Below, piece by piece: positions 1-11,410 of a stretch of DNA of 64,000 nt. Every line of letters begins with the position of its first letter. The first letter of the stretch is position 1. This stretch comes from Isoetes taiwanensis (taxonomy: Eukaryota > Streptophyta > Lycopodiopsida > Isoetales > Isoetaceae). The translations under genes were made by a program, and so were the position numbers. The notes beneath the pieces were generated by a model. That model ran no database searches. It had not been told where the DNA came from and was given only the letters and a program-made list of their open reading frames with translations. The stretch is taken from assembly GCA_021234155.1 (NCBI GenBank), contig JAJEKV010000010.1, positions 8,545,185 through 8,609,184 on the forward strand. The letters run 5' to 3'.

Positions 1-2
1 AG

Positions 3-569
3 AGTGAAAGCAAGCATATTCTGGTCGATTGGAATGAAGAGTATCAGGAATTCTTTGATAAAATCATCAATGCCATCTGCCATTCTATTTTGTTGAACCC
101 CCCAGATCTAGAAAAGCCTTTCAAAACCTATATCAGTGTTACGAAAAGGGCAATTGGTGTTGCATTACTGCAAGAAGACTATGTTATTGCTTTTGTCAGC
201 AAGATGTGGTCTGATACAGAGCTGAGATATCCTAGACTGGAAAAGAGTGCAGCTGCTCTGATGTTTTTAATAAAAAGGCAGGGACATTTGCTACAAAACA
301 GTCAAACTCAAGTTTACATGAGGCAAAATCCTCTATCTCTGCTTTTTGCAAAGAAACAACCTAAAGCAAAGTTGTGTAGATGGGCTTGTAAAGTTCAAGT
401 CTATAATATTTCTGTCAAAGTTGTGAACTTAGTAGAAAATCCCAGTGCCCATCTACCTTATGCTCTGTTTGAACACCAGGACCAAGATGGATTGAATGAT
501 ATTGATTGTGTTACTGGCAATGTGAGATCAGAAATTATATTGAAAACAATGAGGTGCCAAAGAACTTGA
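3..569 (+). pseudogene. Ty3/gypsy pol fragment: RT-RNase H connection and RNase H
   Basis: The frame is open from base 3, so the element continues beyond the left edge. Residues read from the window start give a LxxPxLxxPDxxKPF-type connection (visible as LLNPPDLEKPF). An RNase H segment follows with the pattern AIGVALLQED, then RYPRLEKSAAAL, where many Ty3 elements have a RNY-type motif and ExALA. This is the part of pol that removes the RNA strand during reverse transcription. The frame ends at a stop at 567-569, while the integrase continues in another frame from about 506, so a frameshift lies between 506 and 569. The first RNase H acidic residue of active copies is not clearly present (ISVTKRAIG rather than a TDAS-type motif), which fits a dead copy. 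The family assignment is firm; the clade is not. Confidence 0.85.
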
Positions 570-1642
570 GTAGCAGTCAAGAAAGGAGATTTAAAGAGAA
601 GTGCAAGAAATTCAGGCTCATTGGGGATGTATTATGCAAAGTTGACAAGGAGGGAGTATTGCTGAGGTGTGTTGATTATGAGGAGGCCAAAATGATCATT
701 GAGGCCTGTCATGAAGGTATATGTAGTGGACATTTTGCTACTGACACAACTGCCAAAAAGATCTTGAGGTCAGGTTATTTTTGGCCCACCCTCTTCAAAG
801 ATTGTTATGATGCTATAAAATGCTGTCATAAATGCCAAATTTTTGGTAGAAGAACATTGCAACTAGCCCCTCTCACTGCTATAATTTCTCCAGGACCATT
901 TCAGACATGGGGTTTAGATTTCATAGGTCCAATAGATCCACCTTCATCAGCTCAACACCAATTCGTACTTGTAGCCACAGATTACTTCACCAAATTGGCT
1001 AAAGCAATTCCCCTTAGGGAGGCAAATGCCTATGCCACTGCAAGATTCCTCCATGAAAACATTTGTGCCAGGTTTGGAATTCCTTTCAAGATTGTCTCTA
1101 ATAGGGGAAGTCAGTTTATCAATTAAACCATTGCATTATTGCTAGCTACCCTGAAGGTCAAAAACACTAAAAGCTCATCCTATTACCCTCAGGGCAATGG
1201 TCAAGCTGAGTCAACCAATAAAGTTATTAAGTCAATTCTGAAGAAGACTATCAGCATTTCAAAAAAAGATTGGCACCTAAAACTCCATGATGCACTTTGG
1301 GCCTATAGAACTACCATTAAAGCATCCACCAAACACACACCTTTTAGTTTGGTCTATGGTATAGAGTCAGTAGTGCCTGTTGAATTGGAACTTCCATCAC
1401 TCAGACTAGCATATCAGATAAATTTAGAAATGGATGAGGCTTTGAAGGAAAGGTGTGTGAGATTAATGCAGCTGGAAGAGCACAGGTATGAGGCAGAAAA
1501 TGTTGTCATGATTAAAAAGGCCAAGGATATTGCAGCTTTCAAGGCAGCTCACAAACTCAAAGGCACTCTGAAATCGGGTGAGCTTGTTTTTGATACAGTT
1601 CACGAGTTAGCAGAAATAAAAAATCAAACAAGTAATCATTAA
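506..1642 (+). pseudogene. Ty3/gypsy integrase, interrupted and catalytically altered
   Basis: An HHCC zinc-binding region is seen (HEGICSGHFA, then CCHKCQIFG). The integrase core follows, with first acidic residue in GLDFIGP, the conserved TDYFTKLAKAIPL strand, and the catalytic glutamate in GNGQAESTNK. A single in-frame TAA at 1124-1126 splits the core; downstream the same frame resumes and carries the glutamate and the LPxALWAYRTT-like region. The second catalytic aspartate, normally in an SDRGxxF motif, is N here (SNRGSQF), so even read through the stop the triad would be incomplete. The tail has LKSGELVFDTV in place of a GDLVL-type motif. Integrases of this family insert retroelement cDNA into chromosomes; this copy is not functional. 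Confidence 0.9.
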
Positions 1643-3240
1643 CTACTCTAAAACCAGGCCTTTAGCCCAAAGCTCTCCACCCAACCGGGTCCAGGCTCAA
1701 CAAGAAATCGTTATCTTGCCTTCCCAATCGCATCCAAGCGTTCAACTTCAAAGAACAGATTCATTCACAAGAAAATATTCCACCAATTAAGACCACAAAC
1801 AAGACTGAAAACTCAGTACTGGATTCGTCCGAAGACTCTACATCAGAAATAAGAGAAACGGTTGCTTAAAAGTACATGCCCCCGCCGGGTTCGCTTGGGC
1901 GAACCCGGTGAGGCAAGGCTGGGCGGCTAATTCTTGATGTTGTTGATCCGTATGCCTGGGCAAATTTTTCTGAGCAGCCCACATCGGAAAAAAGGCAGCG
2001 ATCATTTTCATTGGGCAATTTGAAGAGCGGTGCATATCCATATCTCCTCGCCGGACTTTGGCATTGCATTTTCTACCTCATAAGGGGCAAAATTTTGAAT
2101 GCACAATTACATTCATGATCCCGGCTTCTCGAAAAAACACTCGAGCATCCTTCGATGTGACACGCCATCGGCCTCGGCAATGCGGCTGCGTTTATGATCC
2201 AAAATCCTCTCCCAGAAATGTTTTGTCGCAGATGAAACATTCTTTCTCGATCTATTTTCTTCAAAGACAGATTTGGCCAAAACCTCTCTTTTCGGCACTC
2301 CAAAATCCATTGTCCATTTCGCAACAAATTCATCGATTCTATCTTCCTTTCTCTCGCTATTCAAGAGCTTGCTTGAAACTCTCAGTGGAAAATTGTTCTT
2401 CTAGACCTTATAAAACTCTCTAGAAGATCTTCTACGATTCTAACAGGCCAAAAGAAGAATTTTTATGGATGATCTTCCGCCAGCATAAGAATCAGATGCT
2501 CTTTTATATAATCGATCAAATCCCTCTCATCATCGGGGAGGACCGATCCCGGGCTGTTAAATGGATCTACCAAATAAGCCATTACCGCAGTGTGTGCCAA
2601 GAGTAAGAATAAAAGAAGCCGTAATGCTCAGATAGCTTCCACATCGGAATAATTGCATTCAGATAGGGCGTGATCAAACGATTGGTTTGATCCATTCCTT
2701 GCGGGGATTGAGCCCCCGTAAATGATCTAGAAATCGTCGAATTTTTTCTAGGCAAAGATGAAATCTAAAACTCCAAATTTTCCCTGCTTCATCCCAAATC
2801 CGGCAAATTCTTTTTGCTTCCGTTCTTTGAAGCCGATTCGGGCGATCATAATTTGATTCACCGTGTTTTTCTTATTGCCTATAAGGAATCACCCGAGTTG
2901 AAAATCAAACCCGTAAACACGATTTTCGAGGCGCCGTAAAAATCATAGCTCAAAATAGCCCCCCTGCCAGTTCGCGACGGTTCGCCATAATCAGGTTTCG
3001 CTCGCGCTTAACCCGGTGGTAGCGCCACTGGGCTTTCATCGTCGACATGGCGGGTTCGCTTTACGAATCCACAGGTTCGGGTGAACCCGCTGGCGCTTTG
3101 ACTCCATTTCGAGCCAATAAAGCTGGCGCGCCCGGCCTCTTTCCCGAATTGTCCCCTCTCAACCATTGACACCGCCTTATTGTAAAAGCTAATATTCTAA
3201 CACTGGTACCTAGATAAGTCTAGGATTGTTGCCCTTTGTA
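1643..3240. other. Unassigned region downstream of the Ty3 fragment
   Basis: No gene is recognised. The first ~200 bp probably still belong to the decayed Ty3 element. From about 1880 the composition changes to GC-rich patches that repeatedly contain GGGTTCGC and its complement GCGAACCC, near 1885-1908 and again near 2970-3090. Two overlapping minus-strand frames at 1838-2364 have no motif I can name and may be chance. No LTR mate for the element at 1-1642 was found here. Confidence 0.3.
1885..1908. repeat. Perfect GC-rich hairpin
   Basis: CCGGGTTCGC at 1885-1894 and GCGAACCCGG at 1899-1908 are exact inverted copies around a 4-nt loop. A related imperfect pair (GCGGGTTC at 3051-3058 and GAACCCGC at 3083-3090) lies 1.2 kb away, so the two may mark ends of one element. 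No target duplication was found, so no element is called. Confidence 0.6.
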
Positions 3241-3554
3241 ATAGAACTTCAATTGCTTCGTTTTTTGTGATGCTTCGATGTGATATTTACCTCTTTAGTC
3301 CAAGGGATCGACATGCTTTATGGGCCCATACACCACTATTGTGGCCTCAATCCTCCTTTTTTGGCTTGGGGGCTTCTACAGGGCTCCATCTTACGCCCTC
3401 TCCAGCTCGGATCTTGGATCGTTCGAGGTTAAGCAATTCGGATAGTGTTTTCACGACGAGGGGCTCAGTGCATCACGATGTTATGTTCTGTTTTAAATTG
3501 ATTAAACCACAGATTGATGATCTATTAAATTCGATGGGCACATCTATAACAATT

Positions 3555-3640
3555 ACTTTGATGGCGCATTGGTAATTGTTGCTCCTTTGTTTGAATGGGG
3601 GCTTGGGTTCGAATCTTCATAAGCACACAATGTACAACAC
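3555..3640 (+). repeat. tRNA-like pol III promoter, probable SINE head
   Basis: TGGCGCATTGG at 3562-3572 matches an A box, and GGTTCGAATC at 3606-3615 matches a B box exactly. The spacing of about 34 nt is that of a tRNA-type internal pol III promoter. The flanks do not pair into a tRNA acceptor stem, so a functional tRNA gene is unlikely and a tRNA-derived SINE is the better reading. The 3' end of the SINE was not found; the tandem duplication starting at 3665 may lie in its body. Confidence 0.45.
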
Positions 3641-3664
3641 GGTTATTTTTCGTTATATTTTTCT

Positions 3665-3925
3665 CTTCATGATGTTAAAGAAGTCGATGGGGTTATTCTT
3701 TCGCTATATCTTTTGTTATACATGAACGTTACATTTTCCTAGCATTGTTTTGCAGAAATCTCTCACAGGGTCCCTTATCCCTTCATGATGTTAAAGGAGT
3801 CGATGGGGTTATTCTTTCCTATATTTTTTGTTATATATGAACGATATACATTTTCTTAGCATTGTTTTGAAGAAATCTTTCACAGGATCCCTTATCCCTT
3901 TGTGATGCTAAACAAGTCATTAGTA
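3665..3925. repeat. Tandem duplication, unit about 116 bp
   Basis: Units start with CTTCATGATGTTAAA at 3665 and 3781. A third partial unit starts at 3898, where the text becomes CTTTGTGATGCTAAA. Each unit ends with a (T)CACAGG(G/A)TCCCTTATCC segment resembling a 3' splice site. Identity between the first two units is high with a few substitutions and small indels. Confidence 0.8.
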
Positions 3926-4074
3926 CAAATCGAGTCGGCCAGTTTGGGCCTTTCTTGCTGGCAATCAACGCGCCCTTCAATCTTGTGTCTTATTTTCTGC
4001 TGGACCCTCTGAAGCGCATCAAGAAGGTCTCATTTCATCATTTGGTGGATCTGCCTCCCATTAGAAACATATAA
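3871..4074 (+). other. Candidate terminal exon, function unknown
   Basis: An open frame runs from 3871 to a TAA at 4072-4074, with a CACAG acceptor-like site ending at 3885. The product looks protein-like: VGQFGPFLLAINAPFNLV, then LLDPLKRIKKVSF, ending in DLPPIRNI. I do not recognise a family. It may be the last exon of a gene or a captured fragment. No neighbouring exon was identified. Confidence 0.25.
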
Positions 4075-5130
4075 ATGGAGGTATGTCTCAATTTTGGCTA
4101 TTTGGTTATTGTTTTGAATCCTATTGTTTAAATTTGGTTTTTCCGGGGTCCCGAAAATTTTTTGGATTTTTTTCCAGGTTGGTTTGCCTAAGGTTTGGGG
4201 TTTTTTTTGTCGCCGCCAAACTTTCCCGATCAACCAAAATCAAAAAACGAAAATTAGGGGTTCGATAGGGTATGGTTTTGGAGGGCATTTCTATTTTTGG
4301 ATTCGATCGCCCTTCTGCAGCTGTCGAGAGATGGATCGGAATGGTGACAGGTTGTACCTGCATGCAAATTCGTCATCCAGGGAGCTGTTGAATGGCTAAA
4401 GAATGAACAGGGCTTCTTAATGACGGTTAGTCTTCCTAATCATTGGATTGATGTAAAGAAAATGAGTAGAGGGCTGAAAGCATCGCCATAGCCAGCGAGA
4501 ATATACATCCAAACTTCTCAACGATTCTCTATTTTTCTGAAAGGTTTTAAGTATTTCACAGATTTGTTGTTAAAGGATTGTGTAGCTCAGCTAATGTCTT
4601 CGTCTGTTCTGCTCTAGCGTTCCAATCCTGCTTGAAACTTTATGTTTTGATTTCTATTCTTGCAGGTTCAGTTCATACACTCCACCATGGTGCCAATCAT
4701 TTGGCCTACGGTTCTAATCCATCAAAAAGCAGGGTTTGTTTATAAAAGTGGGCTTCTAATATATCTGGCATTCCATCTGTTCGAGCCTTTTACTAGCCTT
4801 CTGATTATATCCTATTGTTTAAATATATTATGGTGTTGCTTTAGCTTGCAAATAATTTTTGTTGTGCATAAATCAGCACCTCTAGACCTGTACCATCTAT
4901 CTATCTATAATAAATCATATTTGCAGGGCTCATTTTCATGCACCTCCTATTGACCTGCAGCTGAAAGACAATGAATGCATATGGATGAGTAAGATTTCAG
5001 GCCAGACAACCCATGTGCATGAAAGGTGATTTAGCTCTTACAGTTAGTTTTACATTGTTCTCAGGTAAGAAGGTTTTTTCTGTATAGGACATCACTTTTC
5101 CTATTCGAAATTTGCGTTGCCATGATAGTA
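4075..5130. other. No gene seen
   Basis: AT-rich sequence with T-rich stretches. Short open frames on both strands overlap each other and have no recognisable motif. No repeat unit or terminal inverted repeat was noticed. Confidence 0.4.
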
Positions 5131-5810
5131 GGTTCATCTGTTTTTCCTTTATATTAGCAGCCAATGGCTTGCATTAGTTTTTTAATGCTAGCGTGATAAA
5201 GAAGATATGAAAACATGCATAGGAATCCAATTCATGAAACGATGGTAAATATATCTGCTGATGCCTATGATAGTTTTGCTACTTTAGGCCATATGTGACA
5301 ACTGAGCCCTTAAAAATGGAGTTTGTTCGCCTACTTTTAGTCATATGTCTTGCAGCATACTGTTTTATGTTATGGTGATGCAAGTTACATAGGTCTTTGA
5401 TTGAATACATAGACATGGTTCACAGGTACATCGCCCTTCAAGGTCTTTGTGAAATCAAGAATTTAATCCAATGGGTTCTGCATCAAGCATGCTTAGATCA
5501 CGAAATTTCATCACCACAATAGTATGTTCCTCTATTTCTTCTTTATGTTTCCAGCCAGTGGCTTAGGTTTTTAATGCCAGTGTGGCAAATGAGCCCTTAA
5601 AAATGGAGTTTGTTCACCTACTTTTAGTCACATGTCTTGCAGCATACTGTTTTATGTTCTGATGATGCAAGTTACACAGGTCTTTGATTGAATACATAGA
5701 CATGGTTGACAGGTAAATCTGCCTTCAAAGTCTTTGTGAAATCATGAATTTAATCTAATGGGCTCTGCACCACGCATGCTTAGATTGCAAAATTTCACTA
5801 CCGTGCGGCG
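5131..5810. repeat. Direct duplication, offset about 287 bp
   Basis: The text from GAGCCCTTAAAAATGGAG at 5304 recurs at 5591 and stays alignable for over 200 bp, through CATAGACATGGTT and the GCATGCTTAGAT segment near the end of each copy. The upstream piece (AGCCAATGGCTT near 5158, AGCCAGTGGCTT near 5553) also belongs to the unit, but the left copy carries about 100 bp extra. The copies differ at many single positions, so the duplication is not recent. No coding potential is evident. Confidence 0.8.
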
Positions 5811-6710
5811 ATATGGTCGAATGTTGTGCTGGAACAAGGTATAGATGCAACAACAGAGCTGTGGAAGAGCTGCGGCTACTCATAACTTTCATAAGTGAGC
5901 TTCTTTCCAGCAATTATCCATTTTGTTGTCTTTGCCATTGCCATAATTATAATTAGATGAGTTGCTAGAATGTGATGCCTATGGAGTTCCTGAGCACTCT
6001 TTGTGAGAACAAATTCTTTACCCAGCTAATGTGACACATTGCCATAGAACTCCTATTCCATGTTGGGCTATTGCTATTTCCCATCCAAAAATTTGTGCTA
6101 ATTCCTCCTCTTTCTAACGAAATTTGTGCTAACTCTTTGTCTCTGTAATGCTTTTATTGTCAATTTGCAGCATAAAAATGTAGTGATTCTCATTCATATC
6201 TGCTTATATTTGTGTTGACATGTTTCCTTTTGCAAATGTAAAGAGCCTGGTGCTTGAGAAACTCATTTCCATTTCATAGTGTGTCATGCTGTTGTACCAC
6301 ATTATATTATTTAGTACTTGGACAGTAAATAGCTGCTGCTTGATTGCTTCAAAAATGCTCATCCTCCATCATTGCTAGAGACATGAGTTTTGTTGCCTAT
6401 CAAGATTTGTGCCCTTGCATGATACATAGGGATGCTAAAACCTGAAAGCTCATTTGCATTTTAATTAGCCTTTATTCTGACATGCAACACATGCCCTTTT
6501 ACACCTCATACAATTCTAGCATAGAAGAGAACAAATAGTTATAAGAGAATTATAAGCTTCATGCAAAACATAAAGAGTATTTTCCATTTCTTTGTGTTCA
6601 TTTTGCTGGAGCAGATTCTTGCCTATAAAGTTCACCACTTGGACAAAGACTTCAGTTTATTGTAGCTGGGCATTGTAAGCTACCATGTTGTCCAGCAACA
6701 TTATGGCCCC
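5811..6710. other. No gene seen
   Basis: AT-rich, low-information sequence ending exactly where the long foldback begins at 6711. No ORF with a recognisable motif. Confidence 0.4.
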
Positions 6711-6838
6711 AAAACCCCGCACTAGCTATTGAACTAGTGCAGGCTGCCTCAATTGGTGAGCGTCAAAGGTTCATAGTTGATATGCTCTCAGCAGGATACC
6801 ATCCAAGTACAGAACCTTATTTGATTTATTTTATTCAG
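6711..6838 (+). pseudogene. Exon-like segment in left foldback arm
   Basis: Plus-strand copy of the exon found in the right arm. It reads NPALAIELVQAAS, then SIGERQRFIVDMLSAGYHPS, to a donor at 6839 (CAG|GTAAATTC). The copy begins at the foldback edge, so its 5' part is missing. The protein family is not recognised. Confidence 0.5.
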
Positions 6839-8385
6839 GTAAATTCTGTGAAAATAACACGGAATAAATGTACCGGAAAATCGAGAGCCGCGTAAAATCC
6901 GATTGTAATGTCTCCTCCGTTTTGTGTGTGAATGGACAAACCGGTAGCTTTGGAAATTACCGGACTTGCGGATTCTTACCGCGATTCTGGAGTTTGATTG
7001 TTTTATATATTAAAAAACTACTTATATGGTGTATTAGTTTATAATATTTGGTTGCAGCCCAATGGGGGGATGGCTAGAGAATATATTCTGTCATTTGTTA
7101 AAACTATGGATTATACATATATACATACTTGGTTCCAATTTTGTTGTGCTTCATATTTACATTTCAGAATAGGAAGCCTTCTCATTTCCAAGTAGCTCTT
7201 CTAGCAAATTGGGACTAAAAGCACAAGCCCCAAGTAATGGCCTGTTCATACGAGTAGGTTGTTTAACGATTTAAACCCTTAAAGTTTATCTACGTTTGCT
7301 TTTGTTAGGGCCCGAAGGGCCCAATTTTTTTTTTTAATATAGCAATCAACACACAACTACCATTAACATTATTAACATAAACCATTGCATTTAACACATT
7401 TAAATAAAAATCCCCCTTAAACCCCCTTTGGTTTGGGTGCATATTCCGGGGATTTTCTCAACGACCGGACAAGCATATGGGCCCTTTATTCCAATCTGAC
7501 CCATTACAAATCCTTTGTTTGTGGGGGTATGCATGTACAAGTTTTGTATACTATATATTAAGGTTTGCAAAATACTATAACGTTTGAGAGAATGTACTTA
7601 ATGGTGTTAATTTTGTACATGTATTGTAAATATATTTTTGGGCTCTCGCCACCCTCGTAACCCCCCCCCGTGAATATGCACCCAAACCAAAGGGGGTTTA
7701 AGGGGATTTTTATTTAAATGTGTTAAATGCAATGGTTTATGTTAATAATGTTAATGGTAGTTGTGTGTTGATTGCTATATTAAAAAATTCTTGGCCCCAA
7801 CAAAAAGCAAACGATAAACTTTAAGGGTTTAAATCGTTAAAACAACCTACTGTATGAATGTGCCATTACTTGGGGTTTGTGCTTTAGTCCCAATTTGCTA
7901 GAAGAGCTACTTGAAATGAGAAGGCTTCCTATTCTGAAATGTAAATATGAAGCACAACAAAATTGGAACCAAGTATGTATATATGTATAATCCATAGTTT
8001 TAACAAATGATGTAATATATTCTTCTAGCTATCCCCCATTGGGTTTTGAACCAAATATTATAAACTAATACACCATATAAGTAGTTTTTTAATATATAAA
8101 ACAATCAAACCTGCAACTGCGGCAACCTGCAAGTCTGGTAATTTCCAAAGCTACTGTTTGTCCATTCACACACAAACGGGAGGAGACATTACAATCGGAT
8201 TTTCTGTGCCTCAGGATTTCCGGTTTGTTTATTCCGTGTTATTTTCACAGAATTTACCTGAATAAAATAAATCAAATAAGGTTCTGTACTTGGATGGTAT
8301 CCTGCTGAGAGCATATCAACTATGAACCTTTGACGCTCACCAATTGAGGCAGCCTGCACTAGTTCAATAGCTAGTGCGGGGTTTT
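6711..8385. repeat. Long inverted repeat (foldback), arms about 740 bp
   Basis: The left arm (6711 to about 7452) and right arm (about 7666 to 8385) are reverse complements of each other around a loop of roughly 210 nt. Landmarks found in both arms in opposite orientation include an exon-like stretch with a GT donor, the CCGATTGTAATGTCTCCTCC segment, the AACACACAACTACC segment, and ACCCCCTTTGGTTTGGGTGC next to the loop. Substitutions and small indels are scattered through both arms. Identity stops abruptly at AAAACCCCGC (6711) and its complement (8385). A transcript through it would fold into a very long hairpin. It may be a foldback transposon or an inverted duplication of a gene piece. Confidence 0.9.
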
Positions 8386-8425
8386 GAAACATCATATCAA
8401 GCCGTTGATCACATCGCTTTTGCAA
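8258..8425 (-). pseudogene. Exon-like segment, unknown protein, in right foldback arm
   Basis: On the minus strand the frame reads [19 protein letters not shown] and continues as in the left arm to a donor (CAG|GTAAATTC, exon end at 8258). It extends about 40 bp beyond the edge of the inverted repeat, so this right-hand copy is closer to the source. An acceptor-like TTGCAAAAG lies just upstream. I cannot assign a family. It may be an exon of a nearby or former gene that was copied in inverted orientation. Confidence 0.4.
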
Positions 8426-9398
8426 ATCGATAAAACATCATCACGTGCTCCCGAGTAGAAAGCAAAGTAATAACCCCGACGGTTCAAGAAGCATGGAATA
8501 TATTTTGTCCAACACACAATGGCTTCACAGTTGCCTCTTGTCCCTATGGTAAATGTGAATGGATTGAAAAGCCATGCTACTGCAGATAAACAGGCATTGC
8601 TTTTCTTTCATGCCATGTAACTTCAGCAAGGCATAAACAAAATTGCCCACCAATACGTCTGCATTATGTCACCACACTGTTTGTCTTAAATCTATGGAAG
8701 AAACCTACTTGGTATTATCAGCATTTACTATGCTTGGAAAATTGCATGCCAAATGAATTCCTCCATGAAGTAAGACACCAAATGCTATGGCGGATGCAAT
8801 AAGTCGCATTATAGAACACAAAAAACGACCTTAGAAAGGATTCCTAAAAGGTAAGAAAATCAAAGATGGAGAAAATTATCGCCGACCTTATGAAATTGGA
8901 TATTATCATCTAATGGAAGAATCGACCCTAAAAAGGTAGATCGGAGCCAGGTTATCAAGTTTCTACAAACTGGAAGTAAAATTATTGACATGTTCAATTT
9001 CAACGTCTCTGCTGCACCCTAGACACAGAATCCCATTATGTGAAAACTACTTCTGTAACTTCCATGTGAAGAGCCCGATCATGGTAAAAAACCAGACCAT
9101 CAAAACCCACGTTCACGGCATAGCACTTGGCTTTGCGAATAATCAGCTGCGGCAGGTTTCTTCTCTTTGACTTCCATTTCAAGGTGCTCTAGATCTACCA
9201 CAATTTTTTCCAACTATATGGAACTCTGTCGGATTTGAAAAGAATAGGATTCTTCGATCCCCCAAACCATTCTGCCATTACGCCATTCTTAGGGTTTCGT
9301 TGGACGGAAAATATATATCCACCATAACGTATCACGAAAAAGTCAAGGAATTTTTTTCTTTATCTTTTTCTTATTCCAAAGACATTTTAATGCAATCT
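8386..9398. other. No gene seen
   Basis: Sequence flanking the foldback. Apart from the exon edge noted above, no motif, RNA gene or repeat was recognised. Confidence 0.35.
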
Positions 9399-9399
9399 A

Positions 9400-9515
9400 T
9401 CTGCAAACATCCACAAAGAAGCCTCACGAAGTTGGCCCATTCATCTTCGGATCTCATCTGTTGTGATGCTACCAGTATCTGCAAACATCCACAAAGAAGC
9501 TTCACGAAGTTGGCT
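9400..9515. repeat. Two direct copies of a ~37-bp motif
   Basis: CTGCAAACATCCACAAAGAA and the following CTCACGAAGTTGGC recur 78 bp apart, starting at about 9401 and 9479, with one difference (GCCTCACG versus GCTTCACG). The function is unknown. Confidence 0.75.
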
Positions 9516-11410
9516 TGAAGAAAATGCAAGGAATCGAAAGCTTTTTGTCCCAAGAAGTACGCCATTGTTCAAAACTTTCCAAACCCTAATCCACACAACC
9601 CTAAAAAAAACCCTAAAAATAATGGGAGGATATTCACACCCACCACCACCATAGAATTTGCCCCCTTTTCTAAAATCAATGGCTAGCAAAAGGGTGCACT
9701 CTAGAAATACTATTTAGTACACTTAGATGAATACGCCCACCAAATCATATGAAAACCTTAGAGAAAACAGTACAAAAACAGAAAAAAAAACCCCTGTTAT
9801 AATGCTAGATATTGGCAGTAGAAATTTTTCTATAGGACCAAAGGAGGTTTCATTTGTTGGCTCTATATTCCTGTTTATTTCTGGCATGCCGCATGCAAAG
9901 AACATACTTTTATCCATGCCAGGATGGATGCTCAGCTTTCTACTATGAGCTTCTATCTTCTAGCTCCGTGGAGTTGCTTCTGCTACATTCATTACAATTG
10001 TTGTTGTACAAGCCATTGCTTGCTTAAGAATTTACGTTGTTTAACAGATAAAAAAGTTATTCAGAAGGACTGTGCTTTAGAATCAAAGCCAAAAGTCATT
10101 TGTGAAGAGATAAAGCTCCCCATTGTAATGCCTAGAAGGTTTGTGAATTATGCCCATGTAGTGGACCTCAGCAATGAGAGAGCATAAGGCTGATAGTTTA
10201 GTTTATGCTATACAACTCCAAGCCAGCATCAGGTTTTGGTTTATTCCATGCTTCTCTCTGGCTTTTGCCTCTCTTTGGCTTTGTAAGTATTCACAATGGC
10301 TTTTACCCCCACTAAAATCTGTTGCATCAGGTTATAATTCGCATCGCATTCGATACCTCACTGTATTTAGATCAGGGTTCTCACCTTCATCTCGACTACA
10401 CTAAATGGGCAAGAGCTAAGTTTTGGTAAATCAGGTTCTGTTTTTCTTTGACTTTAGATAAAGACTTATGAAACCCTTGATAACCTGCTATGCCAAGCAA
10501 ATTAAATCTTATGATTGCTCTGTGGCATCTTCTAAGTCCTATTTATTCACAAGTAATGTGATGAAAATCTTTGTGATCTATTTATTTGATGAACATTTGT
10601 TCGTGTTGAACAGCATCCATTGCATCATTATAGAGGTTAGTCCTTTTGATTTCATAAAGCTACATTGGGGAACTTTAGGTCTTCGGTTTTGACGCGATTG
10701 TATATTTGACATCTTGAAGTTTTTATAGGCTTAGCGAATCTATTACTGATGTTCATTTTTATTTTTGTATGTTTGCTTTTTAGCAGCAACAAAAGGAGTC
10801 AAGCTTCAGTTGTGTATTGCACCTTTGCAAACGAAGGTTACACTAGGCTTGGTTGTATGCAGGAAAGATTTGCTCTGCCCCATTTATCTATTGATTTGCT
10901 TCCATGAATGTATATGCTATTGACATGGCATTAATTTCTGTTCCATAGGTTTCTGGGTCAATTAGCGTGTGTCCAGGTGCTTTTGTGCCCATTTTATGCA
11001 GCCAGTTTCTTTCTGGGTCAAATTGTTTATCCAAGTGCCTCTATGCCCCTTGCATACAGCCATTAGCTTAACACACCTAATGAAAAAATTAACTAAAATG
11101 TTCCTATACTATGAGTTCCCTATTATGTAGCATCTGAATCGCAGCTCATCCTATGCAATTTGGACACGTGGACGATCAATAGCTGTCTCAATTCATGACA
11201 TACATAGACTGGCACACATTTGCACCTATGATGCTCACTCTATGACAATGGCCAACATGCACAATAGAGGTTATTTATTTGTATAGAATATGTTGAGAGC
11301 TGAACATATCACATGAAACTGTTTTATAAGCATGTTCAGAACAGGCACATGTTTTATATATTTCTCATGCTTTTCAGTTATTCAACATCCATAGAACATT
11401 AAAGATTCTA
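9516..11410. other. Mostly non-coding; one weak exon-like stretch
   Basis: A frame at about 10025-10187 (plus strand) reads KNLRCLTDKKVIQKD and KVICEEIKLPIVMPRRFV to a stop. It could be a fragment of a gene, but no family is recognised. The rest is AT-rich and featureless. Confidence 0.2.

Noticed and set aside
1885-1929. Hairpin followed by CTAA as a second Helitron end
   Set aside because: The distance from hairpin to CTAA is about 17 bases, longer than usual, and the same motif occurs elsewhere nearby without CTRR.
3555-3640. Functional tRNA gene
   Set aside because: A and B boxes are present, but the flanks do not form an acceptor stem and no plausible anticodon arm is seen.
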